Of a stretch of 64,000 bases of DNA, positions 1-8,142 are shown piece by piece. The translations under genes and the position numbers were made by a program. The stretch covers positions 372,001 to 436,000 of the forward strand of contig NZ_JANINP010000006.1 in the NCBI RefSeq assembly GCF_024508665.1, read 5' to 3'. Below the pieces are notes generated by a model. That model had not been told where the DNA came from. It was given only the letters and a program-made list of their open reading frames with translations, and did not search any database. Source of the stretch: Sphingomonas sp. (GTDB lineage Bacteria; Pseudomonadota; Alphaproteobacteria; Sphingomonadales; Sphingomonadaceae). The stretch's first letter is position 1, and each line of letters starts with the position of its first letter.

Positions 1-195
1 CATGTGCAGCGCCGCTTCTGCGAGCAAATCGTCGACATTGGGGAAATAACGATAGGCGGTCGCGCGCGACACGCGCGCCTCTTCCGCTATCGCCTCGAGC
101 GTGGGCGCGCCGTTATCTGCCGAAACGCGCAATGCTGCCTCGAGCAGATCGCGGCGCGTCCGGCCTCGCTGGTTCGCGCGGATCGACGCCGGCAT
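1..195 (-). CDS. TetR/AcrR family regulator, N-terminal part (cut by window edge)
   Basis: The first 65 residues of a TetR-type repressor are visible; the rest lies left of the window. The N-terminal three-helix DNA-binding domain is clear, ending in the recognition-helix pattern ARVSRATAYRYFPNVDDLL that is typical of the family. The ATG at 195 follows the stop of the SnoaL-like gene after a single base, so the two are one transcript and probably translationally coupled. A perfect palindrome at 642-659, just upstream of this two-gene unit, is the obvious autoregulatory target. The ligand cannot be guessed because the C-terminal domain is missing. Confidence 0.85.
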   Translation of the reverse strand, partial: MPASIRANQRGRTRRDLLEAALRVSADNGAPTLEAIAEEARVSRATAYRYFPNVDDLLAEAALHM

Positions 196-196
196 C

Positions 197-610
197 TCAG
201 GAAAGCTGCTGCTGGATCGCGGCTATGTCGAGCCAGACATTCTCGCGCGCGATGTCGCCTCGGTCGGTGAACTCCAGGACATGGAGCAAGCGGAACTGCA
301 GCGGACGGTTCCTGCCCTCGAAGCCGAACGGGCGGCCCTTAGCGATCCCGCTCCAGGTCGAATCGTCGACCATGAAATTCTCCCCGTAGAGGCGGCGGCG
401 CGACGTCACCTGGCCGTCGGCGAGATCGGGAAAGGTCGCTTCGTAAAATGCCCGCGCCTGGTCGCGCCCCTTGCTCGGACCGCCGGGCCAACCAACGACA
501 TCGTGTTCGATATTCTCGTCGAGCGTCCCCACCACGCCCTCGATATCGTCCCGAGCTTCGTAGCCGAAATGCTCGTCGAGCTTCTGATCCATTTGTTCGC
601 GAGTGAGCAT
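197..610 (-). CDS. SnoaL-like / NTF2-fold protein
   Basis: The 137-residue product looks like the NTF2/SnoaL-like superfamily, whose members bind or turn over small ligands in a cone-shaped pocket. Visible features are the N-terminal helix, the DENIEHDVVGWPGG segment, the FYEATFPDLADG helix and the alternating beta strands of the second half. The start at 610 is chosen over an in-frame TTG at 625 because GGAG lies correctly spaced in front of it. It is the first gene of a unit with a TetR repressor, so it is probably induced by the same ligand. The substrate is unknown. Confidence 0.7.
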   Translation of the reverse strand: MLTREQMDQKLDEHFGYEARDDIEGVVGTLDENIEHDVVGWPGGPSKGRDQARAFYEATFPDLADGQVTSRRRLYGENFMVDDSTWSGIAKGRPFGFEGRNRPLQFRLLHVLEFTDRGDIARENVWLDIAAIQQQLS

Positions 611-641
611 CGTCCCTGCCTCCAATCGAGCACTCCCCCTA

Positions 642-659
642 ATGAGACAGTCGTCTCAT
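642..659. promoter_or_regulatory. Putative TetR operator (perfect inverted repeat)
   Basis: ATGAGAC and GTCTCAT form perfect 7-bp arms around a 4-bp centre, about 30 bp upstream of the SnoaL-like start. Size and place fit a TetR-family operator for the repressor gene downstream. The operator role is inferred. Confidence 0.7.
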
Positions 660-970
660 GTCAATACGACGGTATCTGTTTTCAAAGCGGTGTTGGCCCC
701 GGAGGGCATAGCCGTGACGACCGAGCGGCCACGGCTATCGGGCGTCCATTTCGGTCCGCGTACTCGATGGGCCGCAAACGGGCTTGACGAATCCCGTGCG
801 TGCAACCACTTCCGCCACGGCTCCGTCCGGAGTCGCAATCCACTCCTCCTTAGAGGGACCGATGTCTGACCAAAGTCGATCGACCGACCCTCTGAGGCGG
901 CTGGCGGATTGAACTGACGTTCACCTCACCAGCGCTGCCTCAGGGGGCGGTCGCAAAAAATAGGTGAGTA
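660..970. other. Intergenic stretch, no gene recognised
   Basis: About 310 bases between the operator and the DUF1003 gene. Six-frame reading gives no protein resembling a known family. A 16-codon ORF (862-912) with a plausible GAGGG upstream is too short to support. GGTGAGTA just before 971 can serve as the ribosome binding site of the next gene. Confidence 0.5.
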
Positions 971-1429
971 ATGAACGCAATCCGTTTCTTCGCCGGTTCG
1001 TTCCGGCGCGTACCGCGCGTCCGCGACGTCAATGAGGTCTTCGACGCCCGCCTCACGGTCGGCGAGCGGCTGGCTGATCGCGTCGCGGCGATCGGCGGCT
1101 CGTGGGGCTTCATCATCGGGTTCAGCGTCTTCATGGTGGCCTGGGCCATCCTGAACACGATGGTCCTGGCGCGCCACGCCTTCGATCCCTTTCCCTTCAT
1201 CTTCCTCAACCTGATGCTGTCGATGCTCGCCGCGCTGCAGGCGCCGATCATCATGATGAGCCAGAACCGTCAGGCGGCGAAGGATCGGCTGGAAATGCGG
1301 CTCGATTATGAGACCAATCTCCGCTCTGAGGCGGAGATCGCCAGCCTGCACGAGAAGATCGACTTGTTGCTGGCGATGGCCGGTGACGAGGCGATCGCGC
1401 TTCGGGAGATGGCGCACGCCGCGAAGTGA
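971..1429 (+). CDS. DUF1003 family membrane protein
   Basis: The 152-residue product matches the DUF1003 family: a cytoplasmic N-terminus, two transmembrane helices (about residues 44-65 and 73-95), the conserved DPFPFIFLNLMLSMLAALQAP stretch leading into IIMMSQNRQ, and a charged, probably coiled-coil C-terminus. The family has no established function. The gene stands alone, with its stop facing the gene that ends at 1436. Confidence 0.88.
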   Translation: MNAIRFFAGSFRRVPRVRDVNEVFDARLTVGERLADRVAAIGGSWGFIIGFSVFMVAWAILNTMVLARHAFDPFPFIFLNLMLSMLAALQAPIIMMSQNRQAAKDRLEMRLDYETNLRSEAEIASLHEKIDLLLAMAGDEAIALREMAHAAK

Positions 1430-1435
1430 TGCGCC

Positions 1436-2830
1436 TCAGGCCAGGCGCCAGACCACGCAGAGGATCGTGACCAGCAGGACCGGCGCCGCCGCTATCAGCA
1501 GGCGGCGCCGGGCGGGCGTCGCGCCCCTCGCCATGTCGCTGCCCGCGATGAGCGCGGCGATCAGCACCGCCAGCATCGTCCAGAGGTGGTAGCGCAACTC
1601 GCACGCCACGCTCGCGGGCAGATAGCCGAGGCCATAGAGCAGTCCCGATAGCGCCATCGGGATGACCAGCCGCCGCGACGGCAGGCCGGGCGCGACGACG
1701 AGCAAGCCGATCGCCAGCGCCATCCACCAGACCGGCCAACCCAAAGGAGTATGCGCCGACCAGCGTGCGCCGCGGTCGAGCCAGGTCAGCGCGGGATTGG
1801 GCGTGAGGTGGAAACCCCAGTCATTGGGGGGAATCCGGCCCATGACCGGGCGCTCGACCTCGTCATGGACGAGGAAGCGGATATTGATATTGAAATGGGT
1901 CAGACGATGCTCGGCATAAGCGACCGGATGCGCCAGCACCGCGCCGAGCCAGTGGCGGTACGGGCTCTCGCCGCTCTGCTTGAACAGATCGTCCATCGCG
2001 TCGAACCCAAGCGGGCACGGATCGGGCACCCACCAGCTATAGGAATCCCAGCGCTCGGGCTTGTAGCAATGACGATTGACCGCGACCGGATCGTCGACAT
2101 CGTCGTCCGCAGGAAAGGCGTCGACCCCACTGAACCGGGTGATGCCGCCGAGATCGAAGATGACGAGCGACAGCCCGACGCCGCTCGGCTTGGCGCCGAC
2201 CGCGCGGTTGGCGAGCGGCAGCGCGGCGGCAATGACCGCCGTGCCGATCAGCAACGCGGCGCCGAACCGCACCCGCGTCGCACGCCATGAGGCAGGCAGC
2301 AGCGCGATCGCAAGCGGCAGGCAGGCGGGAAGCGCGTTGAAGCGCAACGTCGCGGCGCAGACGATCAGGATCAGCGCGATCAACCGCGCGACGGGCCGGC
2401 CGCGGGTCGGGATGGCGACCAGGATCGCGCTCGCCGCAAGCAACAGCCCCGCCATCAGGCTGTCCTTGATGATCTCCGCCATCAGCACGACCGGGAGCGG
2501 CAGGATCGCGGCGACCGCAAATGCGATGGCGAGCCGTCGACGGCCCGCGCGCACCGCCCAGACCACCAGCCCGGCGAATGCCGACCAATATAGGCCGAGC
2601 TGGATCGCCAGCATCGGCGCGGGGCCGTGGGCGATCGGCAAGAGTTGCCGCCACAGCCATTCCATCGCTGGCGGATGCCAGTCGTCGAAATCGCCGCTCA
2701 GCGCCTGGCCATATTGGCGGATCGAATCCCAGGTCATCAGCCCGGGCGCATAGGCATAGGCCTGCGCGGCGCAGACCAACGCCAGCAGCAACGCCGCGAT
2801 CAATCGATAGTCGGTCCAGCGGATCGGCAC
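1436..2830 (-). CDS. Polytopic membrane protein, glycosyltransferase-39-like
   Basis: This 464-residue protein has about ten hydrophobic helices. After the first helix there is a periplasmic-type loop with the acidic pattern TWDSIRQY and later WHPPAMEWLWRQL, which resembles the first extracytoplasmic loop of GT-C fold lipid-dependent glycosyltransferases; the assignment to that fold is an inference. A large loop lies near residues 225-330. The start is a GTG at 2830 without a strong Shine-Dalgarno sequence. The aldolase-like gene upstream on the same strand is 49 bp away. Confidence 0.6.
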   Translation of the reverse strand: MPIRWTDYRLIAALLLALVCAAQAYAYAPGLMTWDSIRQYGQALSGDFDDWHPPAMEWLWRQLLPIAHGPAPMLAIQLGLYWSAFAGLVVWAVRAGRRRLAIAFAVAAILPLPVVLMAEIIKDSLMAGLLLAASAILVAIPTRGRPVARLIALILIVCAATLRFNALPACLPLAIALLPASWRATRVRFGAALLIGTAVIAAALPLANRAVGAKPSGVGLSLVIFDLGGITRFSGVDAFPADDDVDDPVAVNRHCYKPERWDSYSWWVPDPCPLGFDAMDDLFKQSGESPYRHWLGAVLAHPVAYAEHRLTHFNINIRFLVHDEVERPVMGRIPPNDWGFHLTPNPALTWLDRGARWSAHTPLGWPVWWMALAIGLLVVAPGLPSRRLVIPMALSGLLYGLGYLPASVACELRYHLWTMLAVLIAALIAGSDMARGATPARRRLLIAAAPVLLVTILCVVWRLA

Positions 2831-2879
2831 GCCGGCTGGTCTGCGCCGATTGGCGGCGCCGATGCAAGCGCGGTTGCGC

Positions 2880-3650
2880 TCAGTCGCGGAAGCTCGTGTC
2901 GATACGGTCGAGCTTCCGCAGCAGCGCCGGCCAGGCGAGCCGTTCGGCGGCCATCGCCATGCCCGCCGGCGGCGTCTGGCCCTTGACCTTGTCTTCGGTG
3001 CCCTGAGGTGGATTGTAGAGGTGGTCGTAGCCGGCCGACAGCATCATCACCTGCGCCTGGCAGGCGCGCTCGAGGAAATAGAGCCGCAGGAAACAATCGC
3101 CGACGGTCTTGCCGACCGCGAGCGTGCCATGGTTGCGCAGGATCATGGCGTGCTTGTCGCCCAGGTCCTGAACCAGCCGTTCGCGCTCGTCGAGATCGGT
3201 CGCGATGCCTTCATAGTCGTGGTATGCGACATTGTGCTTGGCGATCATCGCCGTCTGGGTGTGCGGCAACAGGCCGAATTCCATCGCCGACACCGCCTGG
3301 CCATGGGGCGTATGGAGATGCATCACCGCCGCCGCATCCTCGCGCGCCATATGGATCGCCGAATGGATGGTGAAGCCCGCCGGATTGACCGGATGTTCCG
3401 ACTTGCCGACCGGATTGCCCTCGACGTCGATTTTGACCAGGCTCGACGCGGTGATCTCCTCGAACATCATGTCATAGGGGTTGATCAGGAAATGATGTTC
3501 CGGCCCCGGCACGCGCGCCGAAAGGTGGGTGAAGATGAGGTCGTCCCATCCATAGAGCGCGACCAAGCGATAGGCGGCGGCGAGATCGACCCGCGCTTCC
3601 CATTCGCCCGGGGCCATGCCGGTATCCTCGACTTGTGCCAGTGTCGCCAT
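2880..3650 (-). CDS. Class II aldolase/adducin family protein
   Basis: The 256-residue product is a class II aldolase/adducin-type protein. These are metal-dependent enzymes, such as L-fuculose-phosphate aldolase and related dehydratases. The zinc-binding histidines are visible as HLH at residues 111 and 113 and in NHGTLAVG at about 174. The INPYDMMFEEITASSLVKID segment matches the substrate loop of the family. The substrate is not predictable: many alphaproteobacterial members of this length are uncharacterised. Its neighbours give no pathway. Confidence 0.85.
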   Translation of the reverse strand: MATLAQVEDTGMAPGEWEARVDLAAAYRLVALYGWDDLIFTHLSARVPGPEHHFLINPYDMMFEEITASSLVKIDVEGNPVGKSEHPVNPAGFTIHSAIHMAREDAAAVMHLHTPHGQAVSAMEFGLLPHTQTAMIAKHNVAYHDYEGIATDLDERERLVQDLGDKHAMILRNHGTLAVGKTVGDCFLRLYFLERACQAQVMMLSAGYDHLYNPPQGTEDKVKGQTPPAGMAMAAERLAWPALLRKLDRIDTSFRD

Positions 3651-3808
3651 GTCAGTCTCTCCGATTCCGTTTGGCCGAGCCTAACCTGACGAGCGCAATC
3701 GAACAATGGGTATGGTGAGTTGCGGAGTCCGCCATGGGCATCATGCGCCACGCTCTCGAATCTGTAACATTCTCCCGGCAAGCAGCTTGCGACAGCGGGA
3801 GAAGCGAG

Positions 3809-5011
3809 ATGGCAAGATGGTGGACGGTGGGAGCGGCGGCGTTGCTCGGCTTGACCTTCGCGCTCGGTACGGCGGTGTCGGCAAGAATGTCGGCCGATAT
3901 GCTGACGGTCGACCGCGTCGTGGTAATGATGCGCCACGGCATCCGTCCGCCGACCAAGAATCCGGCGATGCCGGCGCGATACGCGGCCGATGCCTGGCCT
4001 GGCTGGTCGGTCAATCCGGGCTGGCTGACCCAGCATGGCGCGCAGGCCGTCGCGACGATCGGCGCCGCCGACCGCGCTTTTTACATGCGCGCTGGCTTAT
4101 TTGCGCGCGGCTGTCCCGATGCCGCGATCATCGCCGACAGCGACCAGCGGACGATCGCCACGGCCCAGGCTTATGCCGGCACTTTGGCGCCGGGCTGCCC
4201 AGTGCCGGTCGACCATCGGCCGCAGGGTACGGACGATCCGCGTTTTTCGGCGATCGAACAGGGGCTGGGTACGGTCGACGTTCCCGCGGCCAATGCGGCC
4301 ATGGCCAAGGCGATCGGACCGGGCGGAATCGCCGCCGTCGAGGCGCGGATGCGGCCGTTGCTCAGCAAGCTCGACACGATTCTGTGCGCGCAGAAACCGA
4401 CCTGCGGGGTCGGCGCGGAAAAAAGCGCGATCGCGCCAGCCCAATCCAACAAGCGCCCGGATCTGACTGGCGCGCTCGACCGTGCGTCGACCGCGGCGCA
4501 GATCCTGTTGCTCGAATATGCCGATGGCAAGCCGATGCGCGAGGTCGGCTGGGGCCGCGCGACTGCCGCGGACGTCACGGCCTTGTCCGAATTCCACGCG
4601 CTCGAATTCGCCATCCTAGCGCGGCCCAAACCCATCGCCGCCGCGAATCTGGTGGGCCTGGTCCCGGCGATCCTGCGCGCGATGGCGGGTGAGGGACCAA
4701 GACTGGCGATGATCTCAGGCCACGACACCAATGTCGCCAATCTCGGCGGGATGCTGGGTCTGCACTGGCATGTGCCGGGCTTCGCCGCCGACGATCCCGC
4801 GCCGGGTGGGGCGATCATCCTCGAACGACTGACGGATGCGGGCGGCAACGCCTATGTCCGCGCCTATTATCGCGCCCAGACGCTCGACCAGCTCCGCGCC
4901 GGCGCCGCGCCGGGCTATCGCCAGGTGCTGCCCATCACGGGATGTCGCGCACGCGGCATCGCCGGACTGTGCACGCTGGCCCAGTTCCAGACGGTAATGT
5001 CGGAGAAATAG
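3809..5011 (+). CDS. Histidine-type (acid) phosphatase, secreted
   Basis: The 400-residue product is a branch-2 histidine acid phosphatase (phytase/glucose-1-phosphatase type). The phosphohistidine motif RHGIRPP is at residues 42-48 and the catalytic HD pair is at about 305-306 in SGHDTN. Residues 1-25 form a signal peptide, so it acts in the periplasm. Cysteines in pairs through the middle suggest disulfides. The start at 3809 is chosen because GGGAGAAG precedes it and it begins exactly at the signal peptide; longer in-frame starts to 3734 add a non-signal stretch. Phosphate-ester scavenging is the likely role. Confidence 0.88.
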   Translation: MARWWTVGAAALLGLTFALGTAVSARMSADMLTVDRVVVMMRHGIRPPTKNPAMPARYAADAWPGWSVNPGWLTQHGAQAVATIGAADRAFYMRAGLFARGCPDAAIIADSDQRTIATAQAYAGTLAPGCPVPVDHRPQGTDDPRFSAIEQGLGTVDVPAANAAMAKAIGPGGIAAVEARMRPLLSKLDTILCAQKPTCGVGAEKSAIAPAQSNKRPDLTGALDRASTAAQILLLEYADGKPMREVGWGRATAADVTALSEFHALEFAILARPKPIAAANLVGLVPAILRAMAGEGPRLAMISGHDTNVANLGGMLGLHWHVPGFAADDPAPGGAIILERLTDAGGNAYVRAYYRAQTLDQLRAGAAPGYRQVLPITGCRARGIAGLCTLAQFQTVMSEK

Positions 5012-5023
5012 GGGAGTAAGTGG

Positions 5024-5125
5024 GGAGCTTCTATTGCCCGGTGCTCCGAGCTCTTGAAGTCCAGGGGGTTCTGTTGCCCGGCCCCCCTGGCGGCCGCTGG
5101 AATCCGCTTCTGTTGCCCGGTGCGG
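5024..5125. ncRNA. Three tandem hairpins sharing a 14-nt loop (candidate structured RNA)
   Basis: Three stem-loops lie at an exact 43-bp period: stems 5024-5028/5043-5047, 5061-5068/5083-5090 and 5104-5107/5122-5125. Each loop is exactly 14 nt, reading TTCTATTGCCCGGT, TTCTGTTGCCCGGC and TTCTGTTGCCCGGT on the plus strand (ACCGGGCAACAGAA type on the minus strand). The stems differ completely in sequence but keep pairing, and both spacers are 13 nt beginning with a 6-bp palindrome (GAGCTC, CGGCCG). Conserved loops on changing stems indicate a selected RNA structure. The strand is unresolved: it could be the 3' end of the phosphatase mRNA or the tail downstream of the tmRNA. I do not recognise the family. 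Confidence 0.65.
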
Positions 5126-5139
5126 TCCAACCGCGCATT

Positions 5140-5385
5140 TTAGAGTAACCTTAAGCCGTTAGGCCTTGGGGTTACGCCGCAATAGCGAGTGCTTCGTTAT
5201 CGTTGGCACTTGTGTAATGAGCCGTCACAGTGGCCCGTTCTGAGCGAACGTCAGCGCTTTTCAACACACGTCGATCCTGGTTCGGCCCCGTCAGAAACGG
5301 TGTCCAGATACACCACCATTTCTGGTGGAGCCGCCGGGTACTGCCCCCGGGTCCGCTGCGTCTATTGCACGCCATCATTTATCGC
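5140..5385 (-). ncRNA. ssrA: tmRNA, circularly permuted two-piece type
   Basis: On the minus strand the acceptor piece comes first. It ends at 5323 with encoded CCA and has a T-arm-like hairpin (5350-5334: CCGGG, 7-nt loop, CCCGG). After a 33-nt spacer (5322-5290) the coding piece begins at 5289 with GGGGCCG. GGGGCCG pairs over seven positions with CGGCTCC of the acceptor piece (5333-5327), and the third pair is G-U, the alanine identity element. The tag frame 5207-5175 encodes ANDNEALAIAA and stops with TAA (5174-5172). A hairpin at 5175-5145 follows and probably sets the 3' end. This permuted arrangement is known from alphaproteobacteria. The 5' end of the acceptor piece (given as about 5385) and the exact 3' end are estimates. 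Confidence 0.93.
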
Positions 5386-5520
5386 CATAGCCGGTTGCCC
5401 GGCCCGACCAATATAGGGCCTGCGCGCTTAAAGAAAAGTAGTGGGTGCGGGGGGCAGGGGTGCCCACCGGCAAAAAACCCCAGTTTTCCCGGACCTCCGC
5501 CTTTCGGTCGCCACATTATT

Positions 5521-5537
5521 GGGTAATAAGGTTACCC
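5521..5537. promoter_or_regulatory. Putative Rrf2 operator
   Basis: GGGTAA and TTACCC are perfect 6-bp inverted arms around TAAGG, ending three bases before the ATG of the Rrf2 gene. A repressor bound here would block both the promoter and translation initiation region, so autoregulation is the simple reading. This is inferred from position and symmetry only. Confidence 0.55.
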
Positions 5538-5540
5538 ATT

Positions 5541-5972
5541 ATGTTGACGCAGCGTTCCCGTTACGCGCTTCGCGCGATGCTCTATCTGGCTGAAGCTCCC
5601 GCAGGCAGCCCCCCGATCCCGATGAACCGGATCGCCGAAAACGCCAACGTCCCGCGCAAATTTCTCGAACTGATCCTGGCCGATCTTCGCGAGGCCGGCT
5701 TTCTGCACAGCCATCGCGGCAAGACCGGTGGTTACTGCCTGTCGCGCCCAACCCATCTGATCTCGCTGGGAGAGATCATTCGCGTGATCGAGGGACCATT
5801 GGCGTTGGTGCCCTGCGTCAGCCGCACCGCCTATCGCCGCTGCGCCGATTGCAAGGATGAGGCTGCCTGCGCGATCCGCCATGCCATGGCACGCGTCCGC
5901 GACGAAACCGCGCGCATCCTCGACGGTACCAGCTTGGCCGATGCGGTCAGCGAGGACCTCGCGGCGGCGTAA
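5541..5972 (+). CDS. Rrf2 family transcriptional regulator
   Basis: The 143-residue product begins with the winged-helix domain of the Rrf2/IscR/NsrR/RirA family (QRSRYALRAMLYLA, then NVPRKFLELILADLREAG). Four cysteines cluster at residues 92, 101, 104 and 110, the region where family members bind an iron-sulfur cluster, so it is probably a sensor of iron, redox state or nitric oxide. The spacing (C-x8-C-x2-C-x5-C) is not that of IscR exactly, so I give no gene symbol. The start at 5541 fits the family N-terminus; the open frame extends upstream through unrelated sequence. No regulon partner lies beside it. Confidence 0.85.
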   Translation: MLTQRSRYALRAMLYLAEAPAGSPPIPMNRIAENANVPRKFLELILADLREAGFLHSHRGKTGGYCLSRPTHLISLGEIIRVIEGPLALVPCVSRTAYRRCADCKDEAACAIRHAMARVRDETARILDGTSLADAVSEDLAAA

Positions 5973-5997
5973 GATTCGGAGACTGCGACACTCTAAG

Positions 5998-6094
5998 CCC
6001 CTCCCCTGCAGGGGAGGGGTTAGGGGTGGGGGAGTGCCTCAAGCCAATCGTCCGTGAGAGGCCCCACCCCAACCCCTCCCCTGAAGGGGAGGGG
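5998..6094. repeat. Palindromic GC-rich intergenic repeat
   Basis: Two hairpins of the form CCCCTCCCCTGNAGGGGAGGGG (5998-6019 and 6073-6094) flank a centre whose halves are themselves imperfectly complementary. It sits between two convergent genes and may act as a bidirectional transcription stop. Related copies occur at 16437-16531, 18637-18766 and, inside a gene, 44985-45122. Confidence 0.8.
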
Positions 6095-6101
6095 CTAATA
6101 T

Positions 6102-6536
6102 TCACCCTTTCCGCGCGCGCAATTCGTCGCGGATTTCGCGCAGCAGCACGACATCGGCGGGATCCGCAGGTGCTGCTTCCTCGGGCTTGGGCGCGACGCG
6201 GTTCACCGCGCGGACCATCAGGAAGATGATGAACGCGATGATCAGGAAATTGACCGCGGCGGTGATAAACTCGCCATAGCCGAACAAGGCGACACCGGCT
6301 TTCTTCAGCGCGGCATAGTCGGTCGATCCGGCCAGCGCCGGCGGCACCTTTTCGGGCGAGAGGATGATGAAATGGCTCGAGAAATCGAGTCCTCCGAACA
6401 CCTTGCCGATCAGCGGCATGATGATGTCGTCGGTCAGCGAGGTGACGATCTTGCCGAATGCCGCGCCGATGATCACCGCGACCGCCAGGTCGAGCACGTT
6501 GCCGCGGGCAATGAACGCCTTGAATTCCTTGAACAT
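6102..6536 (-). CDS. mscL: Large-conductance mechanosensitive channel
   Basis: The 144-residue product is MscL, the homopentameric inner-membrane valve that opens under membrane tension and releases solutes after hypo-osmotic shock. The N-terminal amphipathic helix [20 protein letters not shown] leads into TM1 with the small-residue pore lining [11 protein letters not shown] periplasmic loop follows, then TM2 (about residues 80-105) and a charged C-terminal bundle ([11 protein letters not shown]). The ATG at 6536 follows GGGG at 7-nt spacing; an in-frame TTG six bases upstream is less likely. Its 3' end abuts the palindromic repeat. Confidence 0.97.
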   Translation of the reverse strand: MFKEFKAFIARGNVLDLAVAVIIGAAFGKIVTSLTDDIIMPLIGKVFGGLDFSSHFIILSPEKVPPALAGSTDYAALKKAGVALFGYGEFITAAVNFLIIAFIIFLMVRAVNRVAPKPEEAAPADPADVVLLREIRDELRARKG

Positions 6537-6692
6537 GATCAAGCCCCTTTCGCTGTATCAGGCCGGCACAGCCTAGGCCCGGTTGGCATGGATGCAAGCG
6601 GCCGCCGTTGCGCCCACGCAACCGAATCCGCTTCACGACGACGCCGGGCGTCACTACATTGCGCCAAGCAAGGGGCACTGGAGGGTAGCTAG

Positions 6693-7283
6693 ATGAAGTT
6701 TCGTGCGATGATCGTGCTGGCCGCGATGGCGATGCTGTCGGCTTGCGGGATCAACTCCGTTCCCACCGCTGAGGAAAATGCCAAGGCGCGCTGGGCGGAC
6801 GTCCAGGCCGCCTATCAGCGCCGCGCCGACACCATCCCCAACGTCGTCGCGACGGTGAAGGGCAGTGCCGCGTCCGAAGGCAAGATCCTGACCGACGTGA
6901 TCAACGCGCGCGCCAATGCGACGCGGGTCCAGGTCAACGCCACCGACCTGACCGATCCGGCCAAGATCGCGAGCTTCCAGGCCGCGCAGAACCAGTTGGG
7001 CGCGTCGCTCGGCCGGCTGCTGGCGACGGTAGAGGCCTATCCCGATCTCAAGAGCCAGGAAAATTTCCGCTCGCTGATCACCGAGATCGAGGGCAGCAAC
7101 AACCGCATCACGATCGCGATCCGCGACTATAATACCGCCGTCCAGGCGTATAACACGCGGATCCGCACCTTCCCCGACGCGATCGGCGCGAAGGTCTTCT
7201 ACGGCGCCAAGCCGATGGTTCCGTTCCAGGCGCAGCCGGGTGCCGAGACCAACCCGACGGTCGATTTCGGCAATACGAACTGA
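6693..7283 (+). CDS. LemA family lipoprotein
   Basis: The 196-residue product belongs to the LemA family. It carries a lipoprotein signal peptide with lipobox LSAC (Cys 18). The helical LemA domain follows, with the conserved RWADVQAAYQRRADTIPNVVATVKG and the C-terminal YNTRIRTFPDAIGA. LemA proteins are membrane-anchored helical proteins of unclear function, usually found next to TPM-domain genes. That is the case here: the TPM gene starts 40 bp downstream, so these form an operon. The ATG at 6693 follows GAGGGTAG. Confidence 0.93.
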   Translation: MKFRAMIVLAAMAMLSACGINSVPTAEENAKARWADVQAAYQRRADTIPNVVATVKGSAASEGKILTDVINARANATRVQVNATDLTDPAKIASFQAAQNQLGASLGRLLATVEAYPDLKSQENFRSLITEIEGSNNRITIAIRDYNTAVQAYNTRIRTFPDAIGAKVFYGAKPMVPFQAQPGAETNPTVDFGNTN

Positions 7284-7323
7284 CCATCGTGACCTTAGTG
7301 CATCCGCTGCGGAGAGAGTCCGT

Positions 7324-8142
7324 ATGAGGATTCTTCGGGCGCTGCTGTTGATGCTCGCGCTGCTGATCGTCCCGCAGCTCGCGTCCGCGCAGACTTTTCC
7401 GCCGTTGTCCGGGCGCGTGGTCGATGCCGCGAACCTGCTCAGCCCGGCGCAGAGGCAGCAGCTCGAGGCGCTGTCGACCGATGTCGGCAACGTCGCTCAG
7501 CGCCAGTTCGTGGTGGCGACGATTCCCGATCTGCAGGGCTATCCGATCGAGGATTACGGCTACAAGCTCGGCCGCGAATGGAAGATCGGGCAAAAGGACG
7601 CCAATAACGGGATCATCCTGATCGTCGCACCCAATGAGCGCAAAGTGCGGATCGAGGTCGGCTATGGGCTCGAGCCGATCATGACCGATGCCTTGGCCCA
7701 GACGATCATCGACGACCAGATCCTGCCCAAATTTCGCGCCGGCGACATGGCGGGCGGTATCATGGCGGGCGCGCAGGCAATCGCCGAGCAGATGAAGGCG
7801 CCACCCGAAGCCGCCGAGGCGCGGGTCAAGGCGGCAGCCGCGCAACCGCAGGCGGCGCGGTCGTCGGGCTCGTCATCGGACGGCTTCGTCGCAATTTTCT
7901 GGATCTTCATCATCCTGTTCTTCGTGCTGCCGATCGTCTTTCGCGGCGCGCGCGGCCGGAAGTATCGCGGCGGGCGCGGACCGGTGATCCTGTGGGGCCC
8001 GGGCCTGGGCGGCGGCTGGGGTGGCGGCGGATCGTCGTCGAGCGGCTGGAGCAGCGGGGGCAGCGACTGGGGCGGCGGCGGTGGCGGTTTTTCGGGCGGC
8101 GGCGGATCGTTCGGCGGCGGCGGCGCGTCGGGAAGCTGGTGA
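7324..8142 (+). CDS. TPM domain protein (YgcG family), secreted/membrane-anchored
   Basis: This 272-residue protein has a signal peptide (about residues 1-23). A TPM (TLP18.3/Psb32/MOLO-1) domain spans about residues 30-155, with the family pattern GRVVDAANLLS near the start and GYGLEPIMTD later. A low-complexity linker and one transmembrane helix (about 185-205) follow. The long Gly/Ser/Trp-rich tail ends in GGGGASGSW and probably faces the cytoplasm. TPM domains have weak phosphatase or chaperone-like roles; the substrate is unknown. It sits between LemA and a second TPM-like gene whose ATG overlaps its stop (TGATG at 8140-8144). Confidence 0.9.
   Translation: MRILRALLLMLALLIVPQLASAQTFPPLSGRVVDAANLLSPAQRQQLEALSTDVGNVAQRQFVVATIPDLQGYPIEDYGYKLGREWKIGQKDANNGIILIVAPNERKVRIEVGYGLEPIMTDALAQTIIDDQILPKFRAGDMAGGIMAGAQAIAEQMKAPPEAAEARVKAAAAQPQAARSSGSSSDGFVAIFWIFIILFFVLPIVFRGARGRKYRGGRGPVILWGPGLGGGWGGGGSSSSGWSSGGSDWGGGGGGFSGGGGSFGGGGASGSW

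Noticed and set aside
862..912. Sixteen-codon ORF with GAGGG upstream
   Set aside because: Too short, no recognisable peptide pattern and no linked biosynthetic or regulatory gene.
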